Below are positions 8,347 to 16,744 of a stretch of DNA of 64,000 nt, piece after piece. The stretch is from an uncultured Oscillospiraceae bacterium (GTDB lineage: Bacteria; Bacillota; Clostridia; Oscillospirales; Ruminococcaceae). Made by a program: the position numbers and the translations under genes. The notes beneath the pieces were generated by a model, which saw only the letters and a list, made by a program, of their open reading frames with translations, searched no databases and was not told where the DNA came from. Position 1 is the first letter of the stretch. Every line of letters begins with the position of its first letter. Location: the NCBI GenBank assembly GCA_934462925.1, contig CAKSIT010000002.1, positions 124,001-188,000 of the forward strand, read 5' to 3'.

Positions 8347-9982
8347 CCGCGCCGCGCTGCGCCTGCTTTTGAGCCGCACGCACGGCAGGCGCGCGGCTCT
8401 CGCGGCGGTGGTAGTCGGCAACGCCCTGTTCGCGGCGGCGGGGGCGGTTTTCGCGCTCTTTTGCCGCGGGGTTATCGACAGCGCGACAAGCGGCAGCAAA
8501 AGCGGCATTATCGGCTACGCCGCGCTTTTGGGCGCAACGGTGCTGCTGCAGCTAGTGCTGCGGCTCGTGTGCAACCGGCTCTCGGAAAAAATCCGCGCGG
8601 GAATAGAAATGGAGCTGCGGCAGGAGCTTTTCGCAAGCCTTATCTGCGCGCGGACTGAGGACGTTTCGCGCTACCACACAGCGGAGCTTATCAACAGGCT
8701 GTTCTCGGACGTTAAGATATGCGCGGACGGCATTGCGGACATCATTCCCGCGGCGGTGAACCTTGTAACGCAGCTTGTTTGCGCGGGTACGCTCATGATA
8801 GTGCTTCAGCCGTGGTTCGCTGCGGTGTTCGCGGCGGCGGGGCTTGTGATGTTCGCGGCGCTGTGCCTGCTGCGCGGCCGCCTTAAGGGGCTGCACAAGC
8901 AGGTGCAGGAAAAAGAGGGCAGGGTGCGCGCGCTCATACAGGAAACGCTCTCGAACCTGCAGGTGGTGCGGGTTTTCGGGGCGGGGCGCAGAATGCTCGG
9001 CAAAAACGACGAGAACCAGCGCGCGCACTACCGCGTGCGAATGAAGCGGCGCGCGCTCGGCATAACGGCGGGCGCGGGCTTTGCGCTTATATTTCAGTCG
9101 GGGTTCGTGCTGGCGCTCGTGTGGGGCGGCTTCGGCATATTCAGCGGGTCTATGAGCTACGGAACGCTCACGGCGGTATTGCAGCTTGTAAATCAGCTTC
9201 AGTCGCCGTTTGCGGGGCTGTCGTCCCTTTTCCCGCAGTATTACGCGGCGATAGCCTCCGCAGAGCGGCTGGGGGAGATTCTCGGACTGGCGCAGGAGCG
9301 CGCGGCAGACCCCGCGCGGCGCAGCGGGGATTTTGAGGAGCTTAGCATAAGCGGGGTGCGTTTTTCCTACGGCGCGGGAGATATTATCGAGCGCGCGGAC
9401 ATGACCGTAAAAAGGGGCGAACTTGCCGCGCTTACGGGCGTTTCGGGCGGCGGAAAGACCACGCTGTTCAGGCTTATCCTCGGGGCGTACGCGCCGCAGG
9501 AGGGCGGTATTGTGATACGCGCGGGCGGCGCGGAGCTGTCTGCGGGCGGCGCGGTCGGGGTGTTCGCGTATGTTCCGCAGGGCAACTGCCTGTTTTCGGG
9601 GACGATTCGCGAGAACATAGCGTTTGCGCTCTCCGCGGACGACGAGCGCATAATGCAAGCCGCCCGCACAGCGTGCGCGGAGGGCTTTATACGCGAGCTG
9701 CCGCACGGGCTGGACACGGTAATCGGCGAGAACGGGCTGGGGCTGTCCGAGGGGCAGGCGCAGCGTATCGCGGTGGCAAGGGCGGTGTACAGCGGCGCGG
9801 ACTTTCTGCTGCTTGACGAGGCGACATCCGCGCTCGACGGCGAAACGGAGTCGCGCCTGCTTAAGAACATAGCGGCGCTCGACGGGAAGACGGTGCTTAT
9901 CGTAACGCACCGTCCCGCCGCGCTTGAGATATGCTCCCGCAAATTCACGCTTAAGGACGGTATAATAAATGAGCAGCGTTAG
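8330..9982 (+). CDS. ABC transporter, fused permease and ATPase (peptide-export type)
   Basis: A 550-residue half-transporter that would work as a homodimer. GGAGG lies just before ATG 8330, and the gene overlaps the peptidase by 17 nt. Residues 1-310 hold six transmembrane helices of the ABC exporter type. The nucleotide-binding domain has Walker A GVSGGGKTT (about 368-376), a signature LGLSEGQAQRIAVARA (about 468) and Walker B LLLDEATSALD (about 493), then the switch His in VTHRP. There is no N-terminal C39 peptidase domain, which fits a separate leader peptidase being supplied by the preceding gene. The likely cargo is the cluster's peptide. The direction (export) follows from the fold. 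Confidence 0.88.
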   Translation: MALGSDRAALRLLLSRTHGRRAALAAVVVGNALFAAAGAVFALFCRGVIDSATSGSKSGIIGYAALLGATVLLQLVLRLVCNRLSEKIRAGIEMELRQELFASLICARTEDVSRYHTAELINRLFSDVKICADGIADIIPAAVNLVTQLVCAGTLMIVLQPWFAAVFAAAGLVMFAALCLLRGRLKGLHKQVQEKEGRVRALIQETLSNLQVVRVFGAGRRMLGKNDENQRAHYRVRMKRRALGITAGAGFALIFQSGFVLALVWGGFGIFSGSMSYGTLTAVLQLVNQLQSPFAGLSSLFPQYYAAIASAERLGEILGLAQERAADPARRSGDFEELSISGVRFSYGAGDIIERADMTVKRGELAALTGVSGGGKTTLFRLILGAYAPQEGGIVIRAGGAELSAGGAVGVFAYVPQGNCLFSGTIRENIAFALSADDERIMQAARTACAEGFIRELPHGLDTVIGENGLGLSEGQAQRIAVARAVYSGADFLLLDEATSALDGETESRLLKNIAALDGKTVLIVTHRPAALEICSRKFTLKDGIINEQR

Positions 9983-11105
9983 CGAGTACAAATATCTGAT
10001 AATGCTTCTGCGCTCCGTTCTGGAAGGGCGCGAGCTGCCAGCGCAGCCTGCGCCGCCAGCGCAGCCTGCGCCGCCCGCGCTGCCGGCGCCGCCCGAGGGC
10101 TGTGAGCTGAACGCGCTGCTTACAATAGCGCAGCGCCACAGCGTTGCGGGTATGGCGTACTACGCGCTCGAAAAGCTTACGCTTCCCGAGGGCGCGCTGA
10201 ATGCGCAGTGGCGGCAGGTGCGCGACAAGGCGCTTGTAAAGGACATCATTCAGCAGCAGGAGCTTGAAACGCTCGGCGCGGCTCTGAGCGGCGCGGGGGT
10301 GCGCTTTCTGCCGCTTAAGGGCAGCATAATAAAGTCGCTTTACCCGCAGAGCGATATGCGCACCATGTCGGACATAGACCTGCTTATAGACGAAAAAAAC
10401 GCCGAAAAGGCGCGCGACATAATGGCGGGACTGGGCTTCTCCTGCGAGCATTTCGGCTATGATATTCACGACATATATTACAAGCCGCCCGTAATGAACG
10501 TTGAGATACACCGCGCGCTTTTCGGCGAGGACGGCAGGGAGTTCCGGAAAATATTTGCAGACCCGTGGAGCTTATGCAGGGCGGATGGCGCAAGATACAG
10601 CTTTACGCCCGACGCGTTTTTCGCGTACGTGCTGGCGCACGCCGTAAAGCACCTCGAGGAGGGCGGCACGGGTATCCGCTCGATAATGGACCTGTGGGTG
10701 TGCGCGCATTCGGATATGGGCATAGACGCGGCGCGGTCGCTTGATATGCTCGCCCCCTCCGGAAAGAGCCACATTGCCTTTCAAATGCTGGCGCTTTCCG
10801 AGGTGTGGTTCGGCGACAGGCTGCCCGACGAGAATACGGAAAAGCTCGAGCGGTACATTTTTGGCAGCGGCACTTACGGCACGGTGGAGAACTCCGCCAA
10901 AAACAGGATAGAACGCGCGGGCGGCAGGCCGGCGTACCTGCTGCGGCTTATATTCCCCACGTTTGAGCGCATGAGGGAACACTACCCCTTGCTCAAAAAA
11001 GCGCCCGTGCTGCTGCCGTGGTGCTGGCTTGTAAGGCTCGTTACAAAGCCGTTTATTAACCGCAGGCAGAACGCGGAAAAGCTGCGCACGCTGCTTAAAA
11101 AATAA
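9969..11105 (+). CDS. Nucleotidyltransferase-fold protein (NTP_transf_5 type)
   Basis: A 378-residue protein overlapping the ABC gene by 14 nt. The central motif LKGSIIKSLYP followed by MRTMSDIDLLID is the hallmark of the uncharacterised nucleotidyltransferase family often found beside lasso and other RiPP genes. The D-x-D (SDIDLL) would bind the metal. A low-complexity Ala/Gln/Pro stretch at residues 25-42 is encoded by three imperfect copies of an 18-bp repeat (about 10038-10094), probably recent slippage. Together with PqqD and the HPrK-like kinase it repeats the accessory set of paeninodin-type clusters, but no asparagine-synthetase-like cyclase or transglutaminase-like protease is present. 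Role in peptide modification is inferred. Confidence 0.8.
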   Translation: MSSVSEYKYLIMLLRSVLEGRELPAQPAPPAQPAPPALPAPPEGCELNALLTIAQRHSVAGMAYYALEKLTLPEGALNAQWRQVRDKALVKDIIQQQELETLGAALSGAGVRFLPLKGSIIKSLYPQSDMRTMSDIDLLIDEKNAEKARDIMAGLGFSCEHFGYDIHDIYYKPPVMNVEIHRALFGEDGREFRKIFADPWSLCRADGARYSFTPDAFFAYVLAHAVKHLEEGGTGIRSIMDLWVCAHSDMGIDAARSLDMLAPSGKSHIAFQMLALSEVWFGDRLPDENTEKLERYIFGSGTYGTVENSAKNRIERAGGRPAYLLRLIFPTFERMREHYPLLKKAPVLLPWCWLVRLVTKPFINRRQNAEKLRTLLKK

Positions 11106-11137
11106 GGCGCGGGCTTACTGTGTTCATAGCTGGCGTA

Positions 11138-11161
11138 TGTATACGTCCGGCGTCATTATAG
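11138..11161. other. Internal att-like site between the two tandem elements
   Basis: TGTATACGTCCG here is identical to the left junction at 2639-2650, and TCATTATAGT is repeated at the same spacing with only three differing bases between. Lying just after the nucleotidyltransferase and 120 bp from the intact recombinase, it marks the boundary between the two inserted units. Confidence 0.65.
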
Positions 11162-11283
11162 TTATTCTGCACTCGGATTTACAGAAATTTCCGCCTTTTA
11201 AGTATACGGCATATTACCCGGTCGGATATAGATCCCCGCAGGGGGATTCGGGGAATGCAGCTTTCCGACTGCCTTTAATTTGT

Positions 11284-12813
11284 TTACGGAAAAAGCGGCG
11301 TCACGTTAAGCGTGAAATTGCAGCGGTCAGTGTTTCCCCTGGTATTGCGCTCCGTTTTTATGTATTCAGCCCGGCTGATTATCGTCTTTAGCAGGCGGTT
11401 TTTCTCCTCCGGTGTGGACTGCGCGTAAATATCCATCACACGCTCCGTCCCGGGGATTATCTGCGCATAAAGCTGCCAATCGCCCTCAGCCTCGCTGACT
11501 GCCTGCTCAGCCTGCCGCAGATTCTCCGAAAGCTGCGCCCTTCGCTTTTCGAGCGCTTCCATACGCTCCCGAAATTCCCCGGCGGAATACACCCCCTGCT
11601 CCAGAAACGAATATATTCTCTCGCGCTGGCTGTCAAGTTTGGCAAGTTCGGCGCGCACCTTATCGGCTGACGTACGCTCCGCTTTCGCATTATCCGCGGC
11701 AGGCTTGCGGCTGACATTCACGCGGCAGTCGTTGAGCCACCGCGCCACGCCCTCAGCGAGAGCGCTTTCAACAAGCTCCAGCTTTGCGGACACATTGCTG
11801 CAATTCCGATTCGGGCAGCGGAGCGTGTCGCTGTGGTTTCTGCTGCCCGTCCCGAGCCTTGTCATCATGCTGCCGCACATACCGCAGTACACCAGCCCGG
11901 ACAAGGGATTGCGCAGCTCCGTGCTTTCCTTTTTGTGCGGTATCCTGCGGCTGTTCAGAAATTGCTGCGCCCGGTCGAATTCCTCCTCGCATATCAGCGC
12001 CGGGTGCAGACCCTGCGCGATTATGCAGTCGGGATTTTCTCTCCGATGGGTCGTGACGATACCGTCTGCCACGCTCTTTTCCTCTTTTCGGTACTGCCAG
12101 CGAATCTTGCCGCAGTAAACCGGATTTTTCAGGATATCCTGAATCGTAGCGCCGCTCCATGAGCTGCCCTTTCGCGGCTCAATTCCCATCATATCGAGCC
12201 GTCTTGCGATGGCGTTACAGCCCATTCCTCTGATACACATGGAGTATATCTGCTTCACCGTATCGCTTTCGGAATTCGGAGACAGGGTAAATCCTCGTCC
12301 CCGCTCAACTTTGACTTTATCGTAACCGTAGGGCGGCGTGCTTCCGATAAAATGCCCCTCCTTTACGGAAGCGATACGCCCTCGCATTATTCGTCGGGAA
12401 ATCGCCTTATATTCCCGGCGAGCCATGAACAGCTCGAAATCAACGTATTCCTCATCGCTTTCACGGCTCTGGTCGTACACCTTTGACGGCGTGATTATCA
12501 GCGTCCCGGAAATACGGAATGTGTTCGATACTCTCGCCTGGTCCGCGCTGTTTCCTCTCGCCAGACGGTCTATATCCATGCAGAGTACTCCCGCCCAGCG
12601 CCCCTGCTCCACCTCCCGCAGAAGCTGTTTCATTTTCGGACGTGCATCAATGCTTTCGCCGGAAATGATCTCTTCATAAACAGCGCCTATTTCCAGCCCG
12701 TGGTGAGCCGCATAGTCGAGAAGCGCTGCCCGGTGTCTTGCCAGTGTTTCGCCCTGCCCCATGGCTTCTGCGTCAAGGTCTGCCCGGGATTTTCGCAGAT
12801 AAACAGCGTACAT
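11284..12813 (-). CDS. Large serine recombinase (intact)
   Basis: A 509-residue site-specific recombinase. Domain order: resolvase catalytic domain (YLRKSRADLDAE with the nucleophilic Ser9, then CMDIDRLARG), the recombinase domain (GHFIGSTPPYGYDKV, then ILKNPVYCGKIRWQYRKEE), a zinc ribbon (YCGMCGSMMTR and LRCPNRNC), a long coiled coil (residues about 380-445) and a short C-terminal tail. The ATG lies 2 nt after the stop of the small ORF 12816-13016, so the two are translationally coupled. Its 3' end is 120 bp from the att-like site at 11138-11161. It is the obvious candidate to excise the insert from sleL. No missing catalytic residue is seen. Confidence 0.93.
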   Translation of the reverse strand: MYAVYLRKSRADLDAEAMGQGETLARHRAALLDYAAHHGLEIGAVYEEIISGESIDARPKMKQLLREVEQGRWAGVLCMDIDRLARGNSADQARVSNTFRISGTLIITPSKVYDQSRESDEEYVDFELFMARREYKAISRRIMRGRIASVKEGHFIGSTPPYGYDKVKVERGRGFTLSPNSESDTVKQIYSMCIRGMGCNAIARRLDMMGIEPRKGSSWSGATIQDILKNPVYCGKIRWQYRKEEKSVADGIVTTHRRENPDCIIAQGLHPALICEEEFDRAQQFLNSRRIPHKKESTELRNPLSGLVYCGMCGSMMTRLGTGSRNHSDTLRCPNRNCSNVSAKLELVESALAEGVARWLNDCRVNVSRKPAADNAKAERTSADKVRAELAKLDSQRERIYSFLEQGVYSAGEFRERMEALEKRRAQLSENLRQAEQAVSEAEGDWQLYAQIIPGTERVMDIYAQSTPEEKNRLLKTIISRAEYIKTERNTRGNTDRCNFTLNVTPLFP

Positions 12814-12815
12814 TG

Positions 12816-13016
12816 CTAGCGCACAGGCATTTCACGACTGCTCCGCAGATCTCCACGGAGTTGTCGGAGCTGCAATTCCTGCGCTATCTGCTCGGCGGTG
12901 CTTCTCATGTTCTCACGACGAACGGCAATCTCCTGATCGCTGGAGTTTATATACCCATCGTTGCTGAAATTCACGGCGGCACCGCACGAAGCAGTGTAGG
13001 ATAATATCATGCCCAT
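12816..13016 (-). CDS. Small ORF coupled to the serine recombinase
   Basis: 66 residues starting MGMILSYTASCGAAV. GAGGTG precedes the ATG at 13016 by 6 nt. The protein is polar and helical, with a charged C-terminal half (ENMRSTAEQIAQELQLRQLR). The first 14 residues recur at the start of the degenerate recombinase (2952), so the small ORF and recombinase travel together as a module. Function unknown. A recombination directionality factor or DNA-bending helper is possible from size and position only. Confidence 0.65.
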   Translation of the reverse strand: MGMILSYTASCGAAVNFSNDGYINSSDQEIAVRRENMRSTAEQIAQELQLRQLRGDLRSSREMPVR

Positions 13017-13137
13017 ATTCATCACCTCGTTTGATTATATGGCGTATTGGTTGTACAGTATCTCCTTTCCCGGACACTTAATAAACGATGTTGTATAATA
13101 AAATTTGACGCATATCAGTCTGTTTTGGTTTTACCTC

Positions 13138-13166
13138 TTGATTTTTTTTGAAATTTATGTTATACT
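13138..13166 (+). promoter_or_regulatory. Sigma-A promoter for the lipoprotein/DUF6935 group
   Basis: TTGATT (13138-13143) and TATACT (13161-13166) with 17-bp spacing lie about 220 bp before the lipoprotein gene. The remaining sequence of 13017-13389 is AT-rich with no ORF or repeat that I can recognise. Confidence 0.6.
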
Positions 13167-13389
13167 TTATATAAACTAATTTCTTTCTGTAATTTTCAAG
13201 CATTAAATATATCGCCGCAAGATTTGCAGTGCGTGTTTACAATAAGCAATGTCTATTTATAGGCGTAATAGCACTGGGCGGCGTATTGATTCATCAGACG
13301 CTCAGAAACCGTGCAATGTTACTTTGGAAGATAAATCCGTTCCACCTGCCCGCCATTTGCTAACATGAGAATTTCAGAGGTGACCAAGT

Positions 13390-14259
13390 ATGAAAAAGAA
13401 CTATAAATGCAGGGTGACAATAATTATGACGATTCTATCACTCCTTTTAGGATGCAGCGGAAATAAAAAATACAATGCCGGTGACATTGTCGGCGCCAGT
13501 ACCTCGTATTACGGCACAGAGCGCGACCCTGTGTATGCATTCTCCCTGCAAAAGCAGGACGAAAACTGGCTTTTTTCTGCGAGCTGCTATGTGCAGAGTA
13601 AGGAAGGCCTGTATACATCTTTCGATTCATTCCCTGTTCCGGCTGAAGACGCGGAGGGATTCCTTGAGATCATCAGAGATGAAGACGAGATCAGCCGGCT
13701 CAGCAAATACCGACCGCTGAGTATTCTCCATGCAGCCGACGCACCGACGAACAGCTCCGTAATGACTTTTTCCGATGGAAACAGCATAGAAAAGGAAACA
13801 GCTTTCTGCGACAAGGCGCTCAGATATCTCTATTCTCTTGCAGAAAAGCACTATGATACGGCAGAAAACGTTGAAATAACGTCTGTCTTTGTGAGCTGCA
13901 GCAGCATGGATTATTCCTCTTCATACTCATATACGCTTGAAAAGGATGATAACGTCTGGTATTTTTCGTTCGACGCGGTTATCGACGGCAGCGGCGCACA
14001 TACAGAAGTTGAAAGACAAAAGATAAATGAAAACGACGCGGAGGAAATACTCCGGATCATAAAAAACCGGCAGCTCGTAACGATGGTCAGACAGTATGAG
14101 GAGCCGGACGACGACGGCTTGATCGCTCTTGATGAAACCACATACAGACTCTCGTTTGACTTTACGGACGGTATATCAAAATCCGCACCGATAGAAGCAG
14201 GAGAAGAACTCATCAGCGCTTTCTATGCACTTGCAGCAGAACAGATACATCAAGGCTGA
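13390..14259 (+). CDS. Lipoprotein of unknown function
   Basis: 289 residues with AGAGGTG before the ATG. The N-terminus is a lipoprotein signal (KKNYKCRVTIIMTILSLLLG followed by Cys22, a good lipobox). The rest is an acidic alpha/beta protein with two similar halves: residues about 35-130 (TSYYGTERDPVYAFSLQKQD) and about 160-285 (VSCSSMDYSSSYSYTLEKDD) both read Ser/Tyr strand, DENW or DNVWYFS, then AE-G/E-ILRII. This suggests an internal duplication. Codon use is more balanced, and less GC-rich at third positions, than in host genes such as groEL, which supports acquisition with element 2. Anchored outside the membrane. Function not recognised. Confidence 0.75.
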   Translation: MKKNYKCRVTIIMTILSLLLGCSGNKKYNAGDIVGASTSYYGTERDPVYAFSLQKQDENWLFSASCYVQSKEGLYTSFDSFPVPAEDAEGFLEIIRDEDEISRLSKYRPLSILHAADAPTNSSVMTFSDGNSIEKETAFCDKALRYLYSLAEKHYDTAENVEITSVFVSCSSMDYSSSYSYTLEKDDNVWYFSFDAVIDGSGAHTEVERQKINENDAEEILRIIKNRQLVTMVRQYEEPDDDGLIALDETTYRLSFDFTDGISKSAPIEAGEELISAFYALAAEQIHQG

Positions 14260-14373
14260 TAATCCTTATTATGCAGAAAAGACCCGCATGTAACTCTTTG
14301 GATCAGGAAAACAAATCCGCTCTGAGAACCACCCCGAAACGGGGAGAAAGGAAAGCTTTCGCCTGTCGAAGCT

Positions 14374-15666
14374 ATGGTAAAGATCATGATCATGAACAGA
14401 ATTACTTCTCTCATCTCAGCGATATCTATCTTTATTTTCTGTATTTCCGGATACAGAATCGAAAACGCTGGATTTGACGACCTGAAAGCCATCGCAATAT
14501 CTGCCGCCCTTTCCTACCGCACACTGGCATGGAACGGCAGCATTGACACGGACACGCCGGAGTTCGCATGGAACACGGCGGGCTGGTATGCGGCATACAA
14601 GGCGAATCTTGAATTTTCAGACGACGCCGTGCTGTCCGAGGACCAGCTGAAGGAAATTCAGAGCATCATACTGAGCGGGAAGACTGCCGCAGCACCTCCG
14701 GATACAGTCAACGCCAAAAGCGTGGTTCTTGACGGTAAAACCTGCTGGGAATTCCCCGAAATCAACGAATATTTTCATTCGTATCTCGGAGTTTCCTCTG
14801 AGGTGAACTGCGAGAAAACCGGAGACAGCATGTATGTAGTCACGATACGCGAGCATCTGCGCTTCAACGCAGTCGAGGAGATCGTATTCAGCATCGGGTT
14901 CAATAAGGAAAACGACGGCTATTCACTCTCCGAGTTCAGCCGCAGCGAGTTTTACGACCTTGATTTTACGCCGGAACTTCTTCATGACGCAAATCTTCTT
15001 TCAAACCTGCTCCCGATATACGGGAATCTCACCATTACCGAGGATTATTCAAACGGATTCGGGGCGATCTCCCATTCGGTGAAAACTGACAACGGATATG
15101 CTTTCTGGATTGATGGAGGTTCGGTTGGACACTATGACGAGTACAGCTTCTACACCGGCGATAACGGCAAGGTCAGCGTAATGCCTGCCGACACTTCGCC
15201 CGAATGGCTGGACGATTACGTTGCCAACATGATGCTTCCGGGCGATGGAGTGGACTTTATCCGCCTCACCTGCACTCAGGAAGAAGAAATATTCTTCATA
15301 GATTATGGTCCTTCAAGCACCGTATATACTGTTGACCGCGGAACTCTCGCACTGAAGAAGGTCGAGTCGTTCGATGAAAACGACGTGTCGTACTACACGG
15401 CAAAGTTTGACTATGGCAAGAAAGTTACCGAGCCGGATACGATTGCAGCGTGGAAAAAGCCGCTGCGCACCGTGACGCTCAACCTGCTCTACTCTGATGG
15501 CAGAACGGTAAAACAGACTTTCCGTATCCCCTCGGACTGGGAGTTTGATGCGGCTGAGTACTGTCGGTGGGGTACGGTGTACATGAATAAAGGCTGCACT
15601 AAACCGTATAAATATCCGGGGGACGGGATAAACTACACACTTTATGTCTGCGAAGGCGCAGGCTGA
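14374..15666 (+). CDS. Exported protein of unknown function
   Basis: 430 residues. The start is uncertain: ATGs at 14374, 14386 and 14392 all precede the hydrophobic stretch ITSLISAISIFIFCISGY, and no strong RBS distinguishes them. After this probable signal or anchor the protein is acidic and rich in aromatic residues, with repeated short beta-strand patterns. The C-terminal section (TVTLNLLYSDGRTVKQTF, then PSDWEFDAAEYCRW) looks like a small beta-domain. No catalytic motif was found. It lies between a lipoprotein and a DUF6935 gene in what is probably one transcript ending at 17210. Confidence 0.65.
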   Translation: MVKIMIMNRITSLISAISIFIFCISGYRIENAGFDDLKAIAISAALSYRTLAWNGSIDTDTPEFAWNTAGWYAAYKANLEFSDDAVLSEDQLKEIQSIILSGKTAAAPPDTVNAKSVVLDGKTCWEFPEINEYFHSYLGVSSEVNCEKTGDSMYVVTIREHLRFNAVEEIVFSIGFNKENDGYSLSEFSRSEFYDLDFTPELLHDANLLSNLLPIYGNLTITEDYSNGFGAISHSVKTDNGYAFWIDGGSVGHYDEYSFYTGDNGKVSVMPADTSPEWLDDYVANMMLPGDGVDFIRLTCTQEEEIFFIDYGPSSTVYTVDRGTLALKKVESFDENDVSYYTAKFDYGKKVTEPDTIAAWKKPLRTVTLNLLYSDGRTVKQTFRIPSDWEFDAAEYCRWGTVYMNKGCTKPYKYPGDGINYTLYVCEGAG

Positions 15667-15697
15667 AGTCATAAATCATTCTGAAAGGAGTTTAACA

Positions 15698-16279
15698 ATG
15701 GGAATCTTCGACAAACTGAAAAGCACGGCCAATCAGGCGATCAACACAGCCGCAAACTCGGCAGCGTCTGCAATAGGCTCAAAACGCGAGACTTTCACCT
15801 TCACCGCGCTTCCCGAAAGCCTGGCGGAGATGCAGGCGCTTCCGGAGGCTTGCATGGATTCGCCGTTCAAGACGGCTGCCCTGACTGTCCTCGCACTTTG
15901 CGCTTATGCGGCGGACAAGAATATCGGCACTGAGATGCTGAATTTCCTGCGTGGACCGCGACCCCTGAACGGACAGGAGATATCTTTCCTGAATGACCGG
16001 TTTCGTGACGGAAAGACGTATCTGCCGTTCACTTACTTCGCCGGCTCGACACCTGAGAACAACTATACTCCCGCACAGCCATACACGATCGTTATAGAAT
16101 CGAATCACGTATCAGGTCAGGAGCCCGGCTACATGAAGCTCTTTATTCCCTGCGGCGGGGCAGATTCCCCACGGCCGATAAAGCTGCGTCAGCGCGGTTC
16201 TGATGGTAAATGGTTTCTGTGGGAACAGTATCTGCTGACAGGCGTCCGCACGCCGAAATCTGAGGACCCGTGGGCATAA
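15698..16279 (+). CDS. DUF6935-family protein
   Basis: 193 residues; ATG at 15698 is chosen over an upstream start because AAAGGAG lies 8 nt before it. The N-terminal 25 residues are an Ala/Asn-rich helix (MGIFDKLKSTANQAINTAAN). The body carries the pattern FTFTALPESLAEMQALPEA, then FKTAALTVLALCAY and MLNFLRGPRPLNGQEISF, with NNYTPAQPYTIVIESN further on. I recognise this as the DUF6935 family of Clostridia, whose function is unknown. There is no signal peptide, so it should be cytoplasmic. It is expressed with two lipoproteins and another small protein of element 2. Confidence 0.75.
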   Translation: MGIFDKLKSTANQAINTAANSAASAIGSKRETFTFTALPESLAEMQALPEACMDSPFKTAALTVLALCAYAADKNIGTEMLNFLRGPRPLNGQEISFLNDRFRDGKTYLPFTYFAGSTPENNYTPAQPYTIVIESNHVSGQEPGYMKLFIPCGGADSPRPIKLRQRGSDGKWFLWEQYLLTGVRTPKSEDPWA

Positions 16280-16331
16280 CTCGTTTGCTGGATCAATGAG
16301 CTGTATACCAATTGACAAAGGAGGCGTCACA

Positions 16332-16739
16332 ATGAACATTATCGGAAAATGGAAAGTCAGGGAATTACTGTTCCCCGCTGACGGCGGCACGGTGTCCTAC
16401 ACGCCGGACAATCTGCCTGAGGGAGATTGCGCTGACGAGATCGTCATGATGCTCACGAACAGGATCGAATTTACCGAAGACGGCTTGATGAACACGCTTA
16501 TGCGCGTTCCTGAGGATAAGCTTGAATTGGCAAAGTCGCAGGGCGCCGTGATCGATGAGGACGGATTCGCACCGATAGAACAGACCACATGGAAAGAGGA
16601 GAACGGGAAGTTCTTCTATGACACCAAGGTCGAGGGTGAAGTTCTGGGAGAAGCTGTAGACCCGTTCGCCGAAATACCGGTGGATGAGAACGGATATCTG
16701 ACCATCGCATTCGGCACGATGATCCTTGAGCGTGTGTAA
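16332..16739 (+). CDS. Conserved small protein, unknown function
   Basis: 135 residues; ATG at 16332 follows AAAGGAGG with 6-nt spacing. It begins MNIIGKWKVRELLFPAD and looks like a lipocalin-like or calycin-like beta barrel (GKW-x-V start, alternating strands, TIAFGTMILERV at the end). No signal sequence. The next gene begins 6 nt after its stop and opens a similar short GVWKTEDGSSVIEV motif, so the pair may be related folds, one cytoplasmic and one lipid-anchored. Confidence 0.65.
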   Translation: MNIIGKWKVRELLFPADGGTVSYTPDNLPEGDCADEIVMMLTNRIEFTEDGLMNTLMRVPEDKLELAKSQGAVIDEDGFAPIEQTTWKEENGKFFYDTKVEGEVLGEAVDPFAEIPVDENGYLTIAFGTMILERV

Positions 16740-16744
16740 GACGA

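Noticed and set aside
8552..9991. A 479-codon reverse-strand frame opposite the ABC transporter
   Set aside because: Arg/Leu-rich shadow frame of a GC-rich gene; the ABC exporter on the plus strand has all motifs.
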